64,000 bases of DNA from Breviolum minutum Mf 1.05b.01 (lineage: Eukaryota; Sar; Dinophyceae; Suessiales; Symbiodiniaceae): assembly GCA_000507305.1 (NCBI GenBank), contig DF239872.1, positions 87,105 to 151,104 of the forward strand, given 5' to 3'. Below are positions 44,924-54,200 of the stretch, piece after piece (position 1 is the first letter of the stretch; each line of letters begins with the position of its first letter). Position numbers and translations under genes: made by a program. Below the pieces are notes generated by a model. That model was not told the DNA's origin. It searched no databases and saw only the letters and a list, made by a program, of their open reading frames with translations.

Positions 44924-47280
44924 ATGGAACAGCAGAAGGCTGGTTCACAGCAAAGAAATGCTTTGGGCATCGTGCTGGTCGGTGCCTTGCGCACATTCTA
45001 CAGGCTGTTTTCAGTTTTTCCCCACCTGTCAGGTGAGGGTTGTTAGATTTTATGTTAGCGTATCCCGCGTCCTGCCTCCTCCTGCCTCGTGCCTCCTCCT
45101 CGTCATCCTCCTCGTCCTCCCCTTGCGACAGTGTGGAGTTCAGTGTGGCGTGCCGGACCTCAACCGCGATCCTGTGAGTTCAGTGTGGCGTGCCGGACCT
45201 GAACCGGGATCCTGTGAATTTAGTGTGGCGTGCCGGAGTGTTTTTGGTTTCCCTTCCTGGCTATTGTTGCTCAAAAAAATTTTTTCATTGGTGATGATCA
45301 TTGGTGAGAAAGTTTACCGCTTCACATTGGATGTTGATTTTCTTCTTCATAACAGCTGTCAGACAAAAAATCTATGGCCTGAAGCAGGAGTGGCTAATGC
45401 CACTGCTGCGTGCCGGACCGCAACCGCGATCATGTGAGTTCAGTGTGGCTCGCGGGACCTCAGCCGCGATCATGTGTGTTCAGTGTGGCGCGCCAGGCCT
45501 CGATCGCGAAATGTCTCAGAAAGAAGAATGTCAGAAAGACTGTCAGAAGATATGTCAGAAAGAATGTCAAAAGATATGTCAGAAAGAATGTCACAAGATA
45601 TGTCAGAAAGAATGTCACAAGATACGTCAGAAAGAATGTCACAAGATATGTCAGAAANGAAAGAATGTCAAAAGATATGCCAGAAAGAATGTCACAAGTT
45701 ATGTCAGAAGAAATGTCAGAAACAATTTCAAAAAGATATGTCAGAAAGATGTCAGAAGATATGTCAGAAAGAACGTCAAGAGATATGTCAGAAAGAATGT
45801 CACAAGTTATGTCAGAAGAAATGTCAGAAAGAATGTCAAAAGATATGCCAGAAAGAATGTCACAAGTTATGTCAGAAGAAATGTCAGAAAGAATGTCAAA
45901 AGATATGTCAGAAAGAATGTCAAAAGATATGTCAGAAAGAATGTCAGAAGATTGCGTCCAGTCAGTCTGGGAAGTTAAGAGTAACAGAATGCATTTCAGG
46001 AGATGGGTTGTATGTCTACCGTCACCTGACCCGATCAGGCTGACATAAAAATCTAACGTGGCTGTTTTGAAATGTCATGGTGGGGATCATTCGAAATAAA
46101 GTAATTATAGATGTTTTGAAACTGTTCGTTTTTGCCTCAAAGCACTTTTCTGATTCAACTGTGTTTCCTTGTTTGCAGGACCTCAGCGACGCAGCCTTGC
46201 CCATGACTACTGATGATACATCCAGTTTGCGTGGTGGCAAGTTGTTGTTGACACCTGCTTAAGTGTCGGAGATATGTTCTTTGCATGGTTGGAGAGGTCC
46301 AAAGCCCTTCGCTTTCCTGTCTACTTTGTTGGGGCCACTCCGGACTCTGTGGGCTTGGAATGGTTTCAGCATCACGCGCAGCAAAAAATGGTGGGAAAAA
46401 ATTTGGCTGGCAGTTTGGAGTTGCCGGCAGCCCCACAACTCAACATGTGTAGCATCAGGCCTGGCCCTACCATTCCCATCCCAGAAAGGGTCATTACTGA
46501 ATGGTCATGGGCCAGAATTCCAAGACATGGTGAAAGCTGTCATTGAAGAGTTTGGTGAGCCAAAACCAGCTGCAGCTGCTGATGCTGAGGGCAAGGAAAC
46601 GACCGCAGCTTCTGGCCCTTCACCCAAAAAGCGCCAGTGGTTGCTGCCAGCGAACTTCCTGACACCAAACCCTGTGAGGCAGCCCTGTCTGGTTTGAAAA
46701 AGGACCTGTCTGGCAAGGTGATGGTGCGTGTCGATGCCCGTCATGGTTGGTTGGATCATCAATACTTCTTGCAGCTGGCACTGTAGTTGCTGGCTTTGGG
46801 ATTGGCAGCTTTCAACACCAACCCCGTCAAGGCAAGCAAGTGGCCCAGGTGGATAGTGACAAGCTGCTCCTCTACGATGTATCTTCTTGTGAAATTGTTT
46901 TGCACAATGGCAAGGTGGAAAGTCTTGGAGACCTGCTTCTCCAGAAGCAATCTGAGAAGGGCAAGGCCAGCATTTGCTACCATGATGTCTCCGTCAAGGC
47001 AGGCACTGAGGCCAACCAGTTTGACATCGTCCGCAAACATGAAGTCTACTTCAAACCCACTGCGAAGGTGGCAGGTGAAGAGGAAGGAACAGAGCTGAAG
47101 CTGAACAAGGGGGCTGGATCCTTTGCAGCCTTGGTGCCGTTCACCACATTGAACAGCTTGAAGCATGCCAAGGTTTTGTGGTCTGTGAAGTGGGCATTGA
47201 AAGGTCTCATGCCTATCAAACCACACTTGTGTATGTTTGACGAGGTGGTCCTTGATGGTGGGAAGGCAATGAAGTTGTGA
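44924..47280 (+). CDS. Hypothetical multi-exon protein with a repeat-filled first intron (gene E2)
   Basis: The ATG at 44924, in the context ACCACCATGG, encodes MEQQKAGSQQRNALGI and VLVGALRTFYRL. The next block starts after TTTGCAG at about 46180 (DLSDAALPMTTDDTSSLR), followed by GDMFFAWLERSKALRF and VYFVGATPDSVGLEWF (46269-46390). Then, in another frame, comes MVKAVIEEFGEPKP with a Lys-rich patch SPKKRQW. The last block (about 46830-47280) reads KQVAQVDSDKLLLYDV, YHDVSVKAGTEANQFDIV and FDEVVLDGGKAMKL, ending in TGA at 47280. The proposed intron 1 (about 45008-46178) consists almost entirely of the right TIR element. Function unknown. Some frame changes may be mutations rather than introns. 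Confidence 0.5.
45010..46107 (-). mobile_element. Right TIR element of the 4.2-kb palindrome
   Basis: GTTAGATTTTATGTTAGC (45044-45061) and GCTGACATAAAAATCTAAC (46040-46058) are terminal inverted repeats. Inside are the 40-bp units (45125-45240, 45407-45512) and the 24-bp array (45511-45955), all inverted relative to the left element. Homology extends beyond the TIRs on both sides: 45010-45043 matches 43784-43816 inverted, and 46059-46103 matches 41910-41946 inverted. A 165-bp block (45241-45406) interrupts the 40-bp array. Base 45658 is undetermined. Confidence 0.78.
45511..45955 (-). repeat. 12/24-bp array, inverted copy
   Basis: AGAAAGAATGTC and AAAAGATATGTC 12-mers alternate, the reverse complement of the 42975-43489 array. 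They encode artificial CQKICQKE-, RYVRKNVK- and MSERMSKD-type periodic readings in the three frames. Confidence 0.95.
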
Positions 47281-47476
47281 GGGCTCAACACCGTGGAGTT
47301 GATTTCGTGGGTTTTTCTCTGGTTGTGTCAGTCTGAAAGGATCGCTCTGTGGAGTTGATCTTCTGGGGTCTTTTACCGTTGCACTATGATGCCATGCTAC
47401 TTGCAGGCCACCCATAGTGAAATCTTGAAACTCTGAGCTTTGCATAGCGCAGCGCTGTGTCAAAAACAGCTTGCCC

Positions 47477-48208
47477 TCAAACAGAATGTTCTACCAGAAT
47501 GTTTTTGGAGGTGTTGCGGTCACTGGGACCAGCGGACCCACCCGTGTTCTGTTGGTGGGCACGTCCTGGAGAGCCTGAGTGTTGGCTCAGTTGCGATTGA
47601 AGCTGGTGGATTTGATGTTGAGCTGCAGGATCGGGTTGAACCGGAAGTTCCCATGACTGTGAAACATTGGCAAGTTCACTTGCAAGGTAATCACAGCATT
47701 GAGATTTGTCCAATGTTTTCTCGTCGGCCAGCGCCTTTTGGGAGGAAAGTTTGTTGAGATCCAGGCCTTTGGCCCTGACATACTTTAAGAAGTCTGAAAT
47801 GAAGACAGTAGTAGCAATGTCGAACGTGGGGATCACGTAGAATTCACGTCCATGGGCCAACTTCCTGAGGCTGAAGTTGGAGGTACCTTGGTATACCAAG
47901 GCTGAAAGAGGTAAAGCTAACGGGTCACAATGTTCAATGTCTTTCAGCTTGGTAAAGGCAGAGGAGCGGATTTTTCGAGGCAAGGTTAAGCCATTGATTT
48001 TTTCGTTATCGTAGTGATCAGCATCGGGTTGCCATGTGTCCGGCAACGGGGTAGGTGCAAACCTGGCTCCTGACTGAGAGAGCTGCATTGATGATGCACT
48101 GTGATGGTGACTTGAAGAAGGCAAGCAAGGTTGAGCAGGTGGGGATATAGACCTGATGCAGCATGATGACGTGGAAATCGGGTGGGGGCTGTTGGACCAG
48201 TGGGTCAA
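47477..48208 (-). CDS. Hypothetical protein, 243 codons, minus strand (gene H)
   Basis: A long open frame on the minus strand, from ATG at 48208 to its stop at 47477. The Ser/Pro/His-rich start may be upstream extension: an internal Met (MQLSQSGARFAPTPL) is a possible alternative start. The middle looks folded (TLPRKIRSSAFTKLKDIEH, GREFYVIPTFDIATTVF, ISDFLKYVRAKGLDL). The end is Gln/Ser/Gly rich (QIHQLQSQLSQHSG). No family is recognised. It is convergent with gene E2 (end 47280), making it one of the few minus-strand candidates. A plus-strand frame overlaps it at 47440-47757 but looks weaker. Confidence 0.55.
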   Translation of the reverse strand: MTHWSNSPHPISTSSCCIRSISPPAQPCLPSSSHHHSASSMQLSQSGARFAPTPLPDTWQPDADHYDNEKINGLTLPRKIRSSAFTKLKDIEHCDPLALPLSALVYQGTSNFSLRKLAHGREFYVIPTFDIATTVFISDFLKYVRAKGLDLNKLSSQKALADEKTLDKSQCCDYLASELANVSQSWELPVQPDPAAQHQIHQLQSQLSQHSGSPGRAHQQNTGGSAGPSDRNTSKNILVEHSV

Positions 48209-48394
48209 GGGGAGGTTGAGTGGATGTTGGACATGGGATGAATGCTGGGAAGGTTGGGGAAGAGGTTGTGGTTACGGGGAAGCGGCAAAAGCGTGGGACG
48301 TTGAGCGGATGGGTGAGAAGGAACCTTTCAATCCTAACAGCCTAACAGTTCACTGAGCGATCGTCCGTTTTCATGTCTCGTGGCTGTGTTCGGC

Positions 48395-48575
48395 CAGTTT
48401 GGGCGGTGGCTTCCTGGGCCATCTTGCTTGTTTTAACTTGTTGTTTCCAGTGGCTCTTTCGGCCATAGTGGTTGGTGACTCCCTGGGCCATCTTGCTTGT
48501 TTTCACTAGTTGTTTCCAGTGCCTCTTTGGGCCATAGTGGTTGGTGGCTCCTTGGGCCATATTGAATTGCCTTTG
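48395..48575 (+). repeat. TGGCTCTTTGGGCCAT array, right block 1
   Basis: Five variants at about 48407, 48450, 48475, 48520 and 48543, with TTGTTTCCAG-type spacers. Confidence 0.82.
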
Positions 48576-48924
48576 CACTGTGCACCTTAGATGTTTTTAG
48601 CTAGTTTGCGGTTGTTAGTTTGTGAAGGACAAAGACTGGTTTTCGTTTTACTTTGCTTACTTGTGCAGGGCGCAGGCAAGACGTAGTAGTTCCCGAAAAC
48701 TTCTGGAAAACAGTTCTAAACTTGAACCGCTGCAAAAAAACCTGTAACAAGTAAGTTCAAAATTTTTCCACCAGAACTCATACCTGACGCCCAGGGCGAC
48801 TGCAATAAGCTCTTTCGTGAAACGTTTGAGGCCTGACTGATTGCTTGCAACCTGTCCATCTCAATTTTTTTCACTTGTCCATTGCGCAAGGCCGCGTCTT
48901 TCGGAGGACGACGTCCCTGTCGAG

Positions 48925-49050
48925 AACGTTGGCTCCTTGGGCAATCTTGTTGTTGCCTCGTGGCTCTTTGGGCCATTTTGTGACTTGTTCTTTGGTGGCT
49001 CTTTGGGCCATCTTGTGACTTGTTCTTTAGTGGCTCTTTGGGCCATCTTG
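48925..49050 (+). repeat. TGGCTCTTTGGGCCAT array, right block 2
   Basis: Four copies (48928, 48961, 48994, 49030) are spaced by about 33-36 bp with ATCTTGTGACTTGTTCTTT spacers. Confidence 0.85.
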
Positions 49051-49212
49051 CGCTTGTTCTTTGGTGATTTGACTTTTCGTTTTGATTTTGCGCCAGGCCA
49101 AACCCTGCCCAGTCGTCGTCTTCAAGGCCTCGTCCTCTGGAGTTGCTGCAGTTGCTCATGAAGTTCCTCTAGCCAGCTCAGCCTCTCACAGCACTTTGCG
49201 GAAATAGATAGG

Positions 49213-49400
49213 ATGGGCCTCTTAAGGCCACCGCTTCCAAGGCCGCTCGAGCCTAGCAAGCGGGCAGTTGAACGCCAAAGAAACAAGCAGCGCAAAAAAT
49301 CCTGGAAACAAAAGTCCCAAAGTGGCAAAGTCCCGAAGTGCACAACCAGACAGTTGGGTGGAGTTGAAAAAGATCTTGCTGTCCGGAGCTGCGTCGTTTT
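49213..49400 (+). CDS. Small basic ORF, possible exon
   Basis: From ATG 49213 the reading is Pro-rich and then strongly basic (EPSKRAVERQRNKQRKK, SWKQKSQSGKVPK) before it runs into the hairpin array. It could be one exon of a nucleic-acid-binding protein. No family is recognised and no continuation was found. Confidence 0.3.
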
Positions 49401-49454
49401 TTGTCACGTGTTTTTGTTGTTTCGTGTTGTTTTTTTTTGTTTTGCGTCAAGTGT

Positions 49455-49625
49455 TTTTGTTGGTGGCTCTTTGGGCCATCTTGCTTTTTGGTGGCTCTTT
49501 GGGCCATCTTGTTTTCGTTGATGGTGGCTCTTTGGGCCATGTTGTTGCTCTTTGTCCTGTTATGTCGTTTTTTCAACGGAGTGATGGCGTTTGTGGCTTT
49601 CTTGGGCCATTTTTGTTGGGCTGGC
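49455..49625 (+). repeat. TGGCTCTTTGGGCCAT array, right block 3
   Basis: Four copies at about 49463, 49491, 49523 and 49594. The last is diverged (TGGCTTTCTTGGGCCAT). Confidence 0.83.
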
Positions 49626-49937
49626 CAACTAAATAGGTTCACGAAATACAAAGGTTGCCTCGTTAGCTTTGAGAATCTCAAAGGCTAGGAAAGGCTGGGG
49701 GAGCCGTAACAGCACAGTTTCGAACCAACGCAAATTAATCGTTACAGTACATGGTATATAGGGAGCAGCACGTCAAATCTACACATACAAACCTCTCGTA
49801 TATAGTCCCTTCAACTGACTCAACTCGTCGTAGAAGATAAGGGACAGAAAATTGTTGAAGCAAACACTTCTAAAAACTTCCTTAAAGACCCACCAACTGC
49901 ACCAATGGAGTTTCATGCTGCCACTTCGATGATTGCA

Positions 49938-50219
49938 GGGAGCCGAAGCTTGACCTGGTCCTGGATGTGTCGAAATTTGAGGATCTGTACTCAAATACGG
50001 CTCTTGGACCTCACTGCGGTGCTCACGATTGCACCCTTGAGTCAATCTTCCACGCAGCTCCATTGAAGAAGATTGGGCAGGCGTCAAGGTGGCGATCGCG
50101 GTGCCTACACATGCCCGCCTACACAGACCTCAAGGGTTGGTTGGTTGCTGAAGTGTCTGGCGGAAGGACACAGTGCTGCTTCTTTTTGGTCAGAGAATGC
50201 GCCGTGCACGGAGTGTAAC
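49938..50219 (+). CDS. Hypothetical exon
   Basis: The reading starts after TGCAG at about 49938 (EPKLDLVLDVSKFEDLYS) and continues as LGPHCGAHDCTLESIFHA and RSRCLHMPAYTDLKGWL to TAA at 50219. Cys/His spacing in CGAHDC is notable, but no domain is recognised. Upstream exons were not found. Confidence 0.4.
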
Positions 50220-50294
50220 AGCTGCAAGGAGGCACTCCTTTGAAGAACCGCCTGAAAAGCAGCCTTCTCGAAAGATGTGGTTTGACGTAGCAGA

Positions 50295-50465
50295 CATAAA
50301 GGGCGGAGAGTGCTTTATACAGCTCTGGTAGTTCAACCACAACTTCTGGAAAGGACGGAGAGTGCCTTATACAGCTCTGGTAGTTCAACCACAACTTCCG
50401 GAAACGACGGAGAGTGCCTTACAGCTCTGGTAGTTCAACCAGCTTCTGGAAAGGACAGAGTGGTG
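50295..50465 (+). repeat. 58-bp tandem repeat, three copies
   Basis: GACGGAGAGTGCCTTATACA, then CTCTGGTAGTTCAACCAC and AACTTCTGGAAA, repeat three times with small deletions in the third. Confidence 0.9.
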
Positions 50466-50582
50466 GCTCCCTGGTTCATCATGGTCTGTGGATGAATGTG
50501 GCTCTTAGGGCTATCTTGTTGATTTGTGGCTCTTTGGGCCATTTTGCTGATTAGGTGGCTCTTTGGGCCATCTTGAACATTT
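50462..50582 (+). repeat. TGGCTCTTTGGGCCAT array, right block 4
   Basis: Four variants at about 50463, 50499, 50526 and 50555, immediately inside the right inverted-repeat arm. Confidence 0.82.
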
Positions 50583-50645
50583 TAATTACAACACTTTCTG
50601 ATTCAACTGTTTTGAGTTGAAGATTATCTCTTTTCTTTAATCCGT

Positions 50646-50995
50646 GCCTACTAACATGCACACGGCATGTTTCATATCAGGTCGTTTGAGATACGATATG
50701 AATTATTATCAACAAAAAACAAAAGAAAAGAAAAACAACGGAAAAGACGAGTAAAGGATAATACAACAATAAAAGAATAATAGAATATACTATACTTTAA
50801 CTTTAAGTGTCCTGCTTGCGTTAAGACTAAGTAAGGCTATTTCAGGTTACTTAAACTCAGAGCTTCCAGCTTACAGAAGAATCTAAGGCCAAACCAAGAA
50901 TCCACAAGGAAAAAAGCAAAATCCCATAAACAAATGCAAAATCCCATGAGAAATCCATTTAAAAAAGGCGCTAACTAGGGTACCTAGTTAGTTTC
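50646..50995 (-). repeat. Right arm of the 16.5-kb-spaced inverted repeat
   Basis: This is the reverse complement of 34455-34776. It has CACACGGCATGTTTCATATC, AGGTCGTTTGAGATACGA, GAGCTTCCAGCTTACAGAA, GAATCTAAGGCCAAACCAAG and AAATCCCATGAGAAATCC in mirrored order. It carries an extra AT-rich stretch of about 100 bp (50750-50860). Confidence 0.88.
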
Positions 50996-51171
50996 AATTT
51001 ATAACTTGACCACAAATCATTCAAACAAAAAACTGGTTAGAAACTAGTTAGCCAAGTTGTAACCTAAGATACAACGTAAGTTACACAAGTTATAACGTAA
51101 GTTCAAACTAGCTCAATGCTTGGAAAATAATGTCTTTCCGAGGTGCAAAATGCTCTATAGTTTCACAGTCA

Positions 51172-51236
51172 AACGCCAAACGTTTCACGAAACAACTTTT
51201 GTGGATAGCAAAATGGGCTTGTCTGTGGTAGCACCT
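51172..51236 (+). repeat. Dispersed repeat, copy 2
   Basis: Copy of 32685-32756 in direct orientation (AACGCCAAACGTTTCACGAA, AAAATGGGCTTGTCTGTGG). Confidence 0.7.
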
Positions 51237-51239
51237 TTT

Positions 51240-54200
51240 CGCCCACTCCTCCTCCAGATCCGTTGGCCCTCCGTGGCTATTGTTGGTGTGATGTCTGTGC
51301 TGCTTGCTGGTGATGCCTTTCGGTGGGATCGGATCGGTAACCAAAATGGCCTTGGTTCGGTTGGGTCGGCAAGGCACGTTCGGTAGGGGCCTAAAGCCTT
51401 TTATACATTTGCCCATGTCGCTCGGAAGTGCAAAGGTCAAGTTGGGTTTGGGCTCTGGTATTGGACAGGGCCTCATCCTGCTGGTTCCTCAGGCTGCCAA
51501 CCTTGACCTTCCAGCTGGCCATCAGCTTTTGCCATTTAGTTCGACAGCCCCCGTTGCCTCTCATGCTTTTTCCAAAGATAGGCATTCAGCCGCTTGATTG
51601 TGCAATCCTGTTCCTTGTCCCAACTGTTGTACCTGACACTTGACCAATCTGAACCTGGCCCAAACTCGCTTGTTGTTGTATTTGGACTTTCAAAGCCTGC
51701 ATTGTTTGCCCCATTTGAAATCCTGGTTTTGTTATACAACTATATTTGTTCCCAGTATGAGCAATTGACACAGCTCGCTTGAGCCAGGAACACAGAGATG
51801 AAGAACTTCCAAGCAGAAGCACCGGAAGATGAATCCAACAAAAATCTTTTTGACCAAAAGAATAATGAGCCACAAGCCAAAAAAATTGCGACAAGGCAGT
51901 TGAATCCTTAGTCTCTGACCAAAGGCCGGCCAGGTCCCACCTAAAAGCCCAGCGCTTCATTGGAAGATTGGCCAGATGTGCCTTGGCATTTGGTTTTTTG
52001 CGACATGACCCATCAGCACCATGTGCATACAAACTAAGGTATTGCCACAAGGAATATGACCAGAAGGTCTTCTTGTTTAACACAGCATTGATGACCCACC
52101 CTTGCACCTGGGCTTACCATCAAGGTGCCACATGAAGACTTGAAGTTGTGGTGTAAAGCCACCAAATCCAAGAGCCAAAAATGTACGATTCCAACTGTGT
52201 TCAAGCTGCTTTGCCCCAGAACCACCAAATGATTTTGATGGAATACCACAAGCTGAAAGTTGCAATTGATTGCACGGGGCCATGGAAGCCAATCAGGTAA
52301 CAGCAGACCAGGTGGCATTCACCATGAACCCTGCTCTGGTGTGGAGCAAAGTCAAAGTTTCCGAGAAGCATGAAATTGGCGCCGCTGGGCAACATTGTCC
52401 ACGTCAAGGCTGCCCCCAATGCCATAATTGTTCTGACATCCCTTGGTGAACATTGGCAGGTCCAAGCCGTGGAAACCTGATTCTAATTTTGGGCCAAGGA
52501 CCAGCCATTGTTTTTCAAGGCATGGGCACCACTAAGGAGGCATTGTTTTGTTTTTTGCACTTTAAGCCAAATTTGCTTCCAAGAATCGACACAAGCTGCA
52601 CCATGAGCCTTCTTTGCTACCCGTATATGGTACATGCCAAAGCACTTGAATTTTCCGTGCTGCCCGTATGAACGCACAGCCAGGTACAAATGGAACATGG
52701 CTCCCTTGCGGATTTGCCACCTGAGACCTGGCATTGCCACAGATTTCGAGATGTCCACCAAAGCCCACAAGGGCACAAAGTGCGGCAGGTTCCAGCATAC
52801 CAAACAAATTTTAGAAGCGAAGAAACATTGCTGCTGCTTGAAAAGTTTCTACGGCTGCCCATTCGTTGTAAGAACCATTCACACCACTGTTGTTGATGTG
52901 TTGTTGATCTGTTGTCGTGTGGCATCGATTTTGACCCAGAAGCCAAGCAAATGGCCACCCATGATGCAGAAACACATGTGGCTTCCCATTGCGTAAATTT
53001 TCTTCCCATATCTATAGGCCCAAACCACAATCAATTCATAATTTGCTAGACAGCTGCCAAAGACATCGCTCTTTTTTCAGCAGCCGCACTGTGGCATCCA
53101 TCGAAGCACGCCTTCGAGGTGGGCGCTGAAGGTTGGGAATGGGTTGTCATTTCCTGTGGGGGAAGAATCCATTCCAGACTTGGCGTGGCTTCAAGTGGGC
53201 AGGAACAGCGCCAATTTTACAGGAAAACCACAAGCCGTCTTCGAGCTTGCGTCCACTTTTGGCGACCTTGTTCATTCAGGGCTTGGACTTGCAACAAGCC
53301 ATGAAGAGAGCCAAGGAAGGTGAAATCGAGTGTCAAACATTTTCCAGATCGCCACCAATTAGCCAAAAAAAATGCATGAGGTAAGCAATTTCCACTTGGG
53401 CGAAAGTTGCCAAGCAATTTGGATCGGCTTTGAAGGCGCGCAATGATTTTATGTCCAGCTTGACCAACTTGGATTTCACAAAACCACGAAACATGTTCCC
53501 ATTCATTGGAATGGCTGCATGGGCCTATATGGTCACTTGCAGCCACAGAGCCACAGAAGGACTAGTCAAACTACTTACAGTCACAGATCTGTACAAGTTG
53601 AAGAGCCAAGTGTCCGTTGCCATGACTGAAGAAGCAGAGCTTGTCATGCAAGATGCTTGGAAGACCATGGAACACTTGATCCAAGCTTCGCAGGCCCAAG
53701 GCCAAAAAGTCCAAGAGCGTCAATTCCAGAAAAAGTTTTGGAAATCTGGCCATCAGGTTGATTTTTTAATTAAGAAGAATTGGAATTGCATCCAAGAAAT
53801 TTTGGAACAGTTCAGTGCAGATTGTCAGTCACCATCAGATGCTGACACACAGCCTCAAGCCAGGAAAGTCAAGGACTTTCTGACAGATACACCGGCCACC
53901 ATGGCCTTGCTCCAGAATCGGCGTGTGAACATTGGCCAGATGTGCCTTGGCATTTGTTTTTTGCGACACGTCTTTTCCTATTCAGCACCATGTGCATACA
54001 AACTCAGGTGTTGCCACAAGGAATATGACCAGAAGGCCTTCTTGTTTAGCACAGCATTGATGACCAAGATGCAGCCATGGTCCACCAGCCCACCCTTGCA
54101 CCTGGGCTTACCATCAAGGTGCCACATGAAGACTTGAAGTTGTGGTGTAAAGCCACCAAATCCAAGCTGCCAAAAATGTGCGATTCCAACTACGCTCAAG

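Noticed and set aside
45410..46048. Periodic + strand frames of 189-225 codons
   Set aside because: Same satellite arrays in inverted copy; all three frames are open, as expected for stop-free repeat units.
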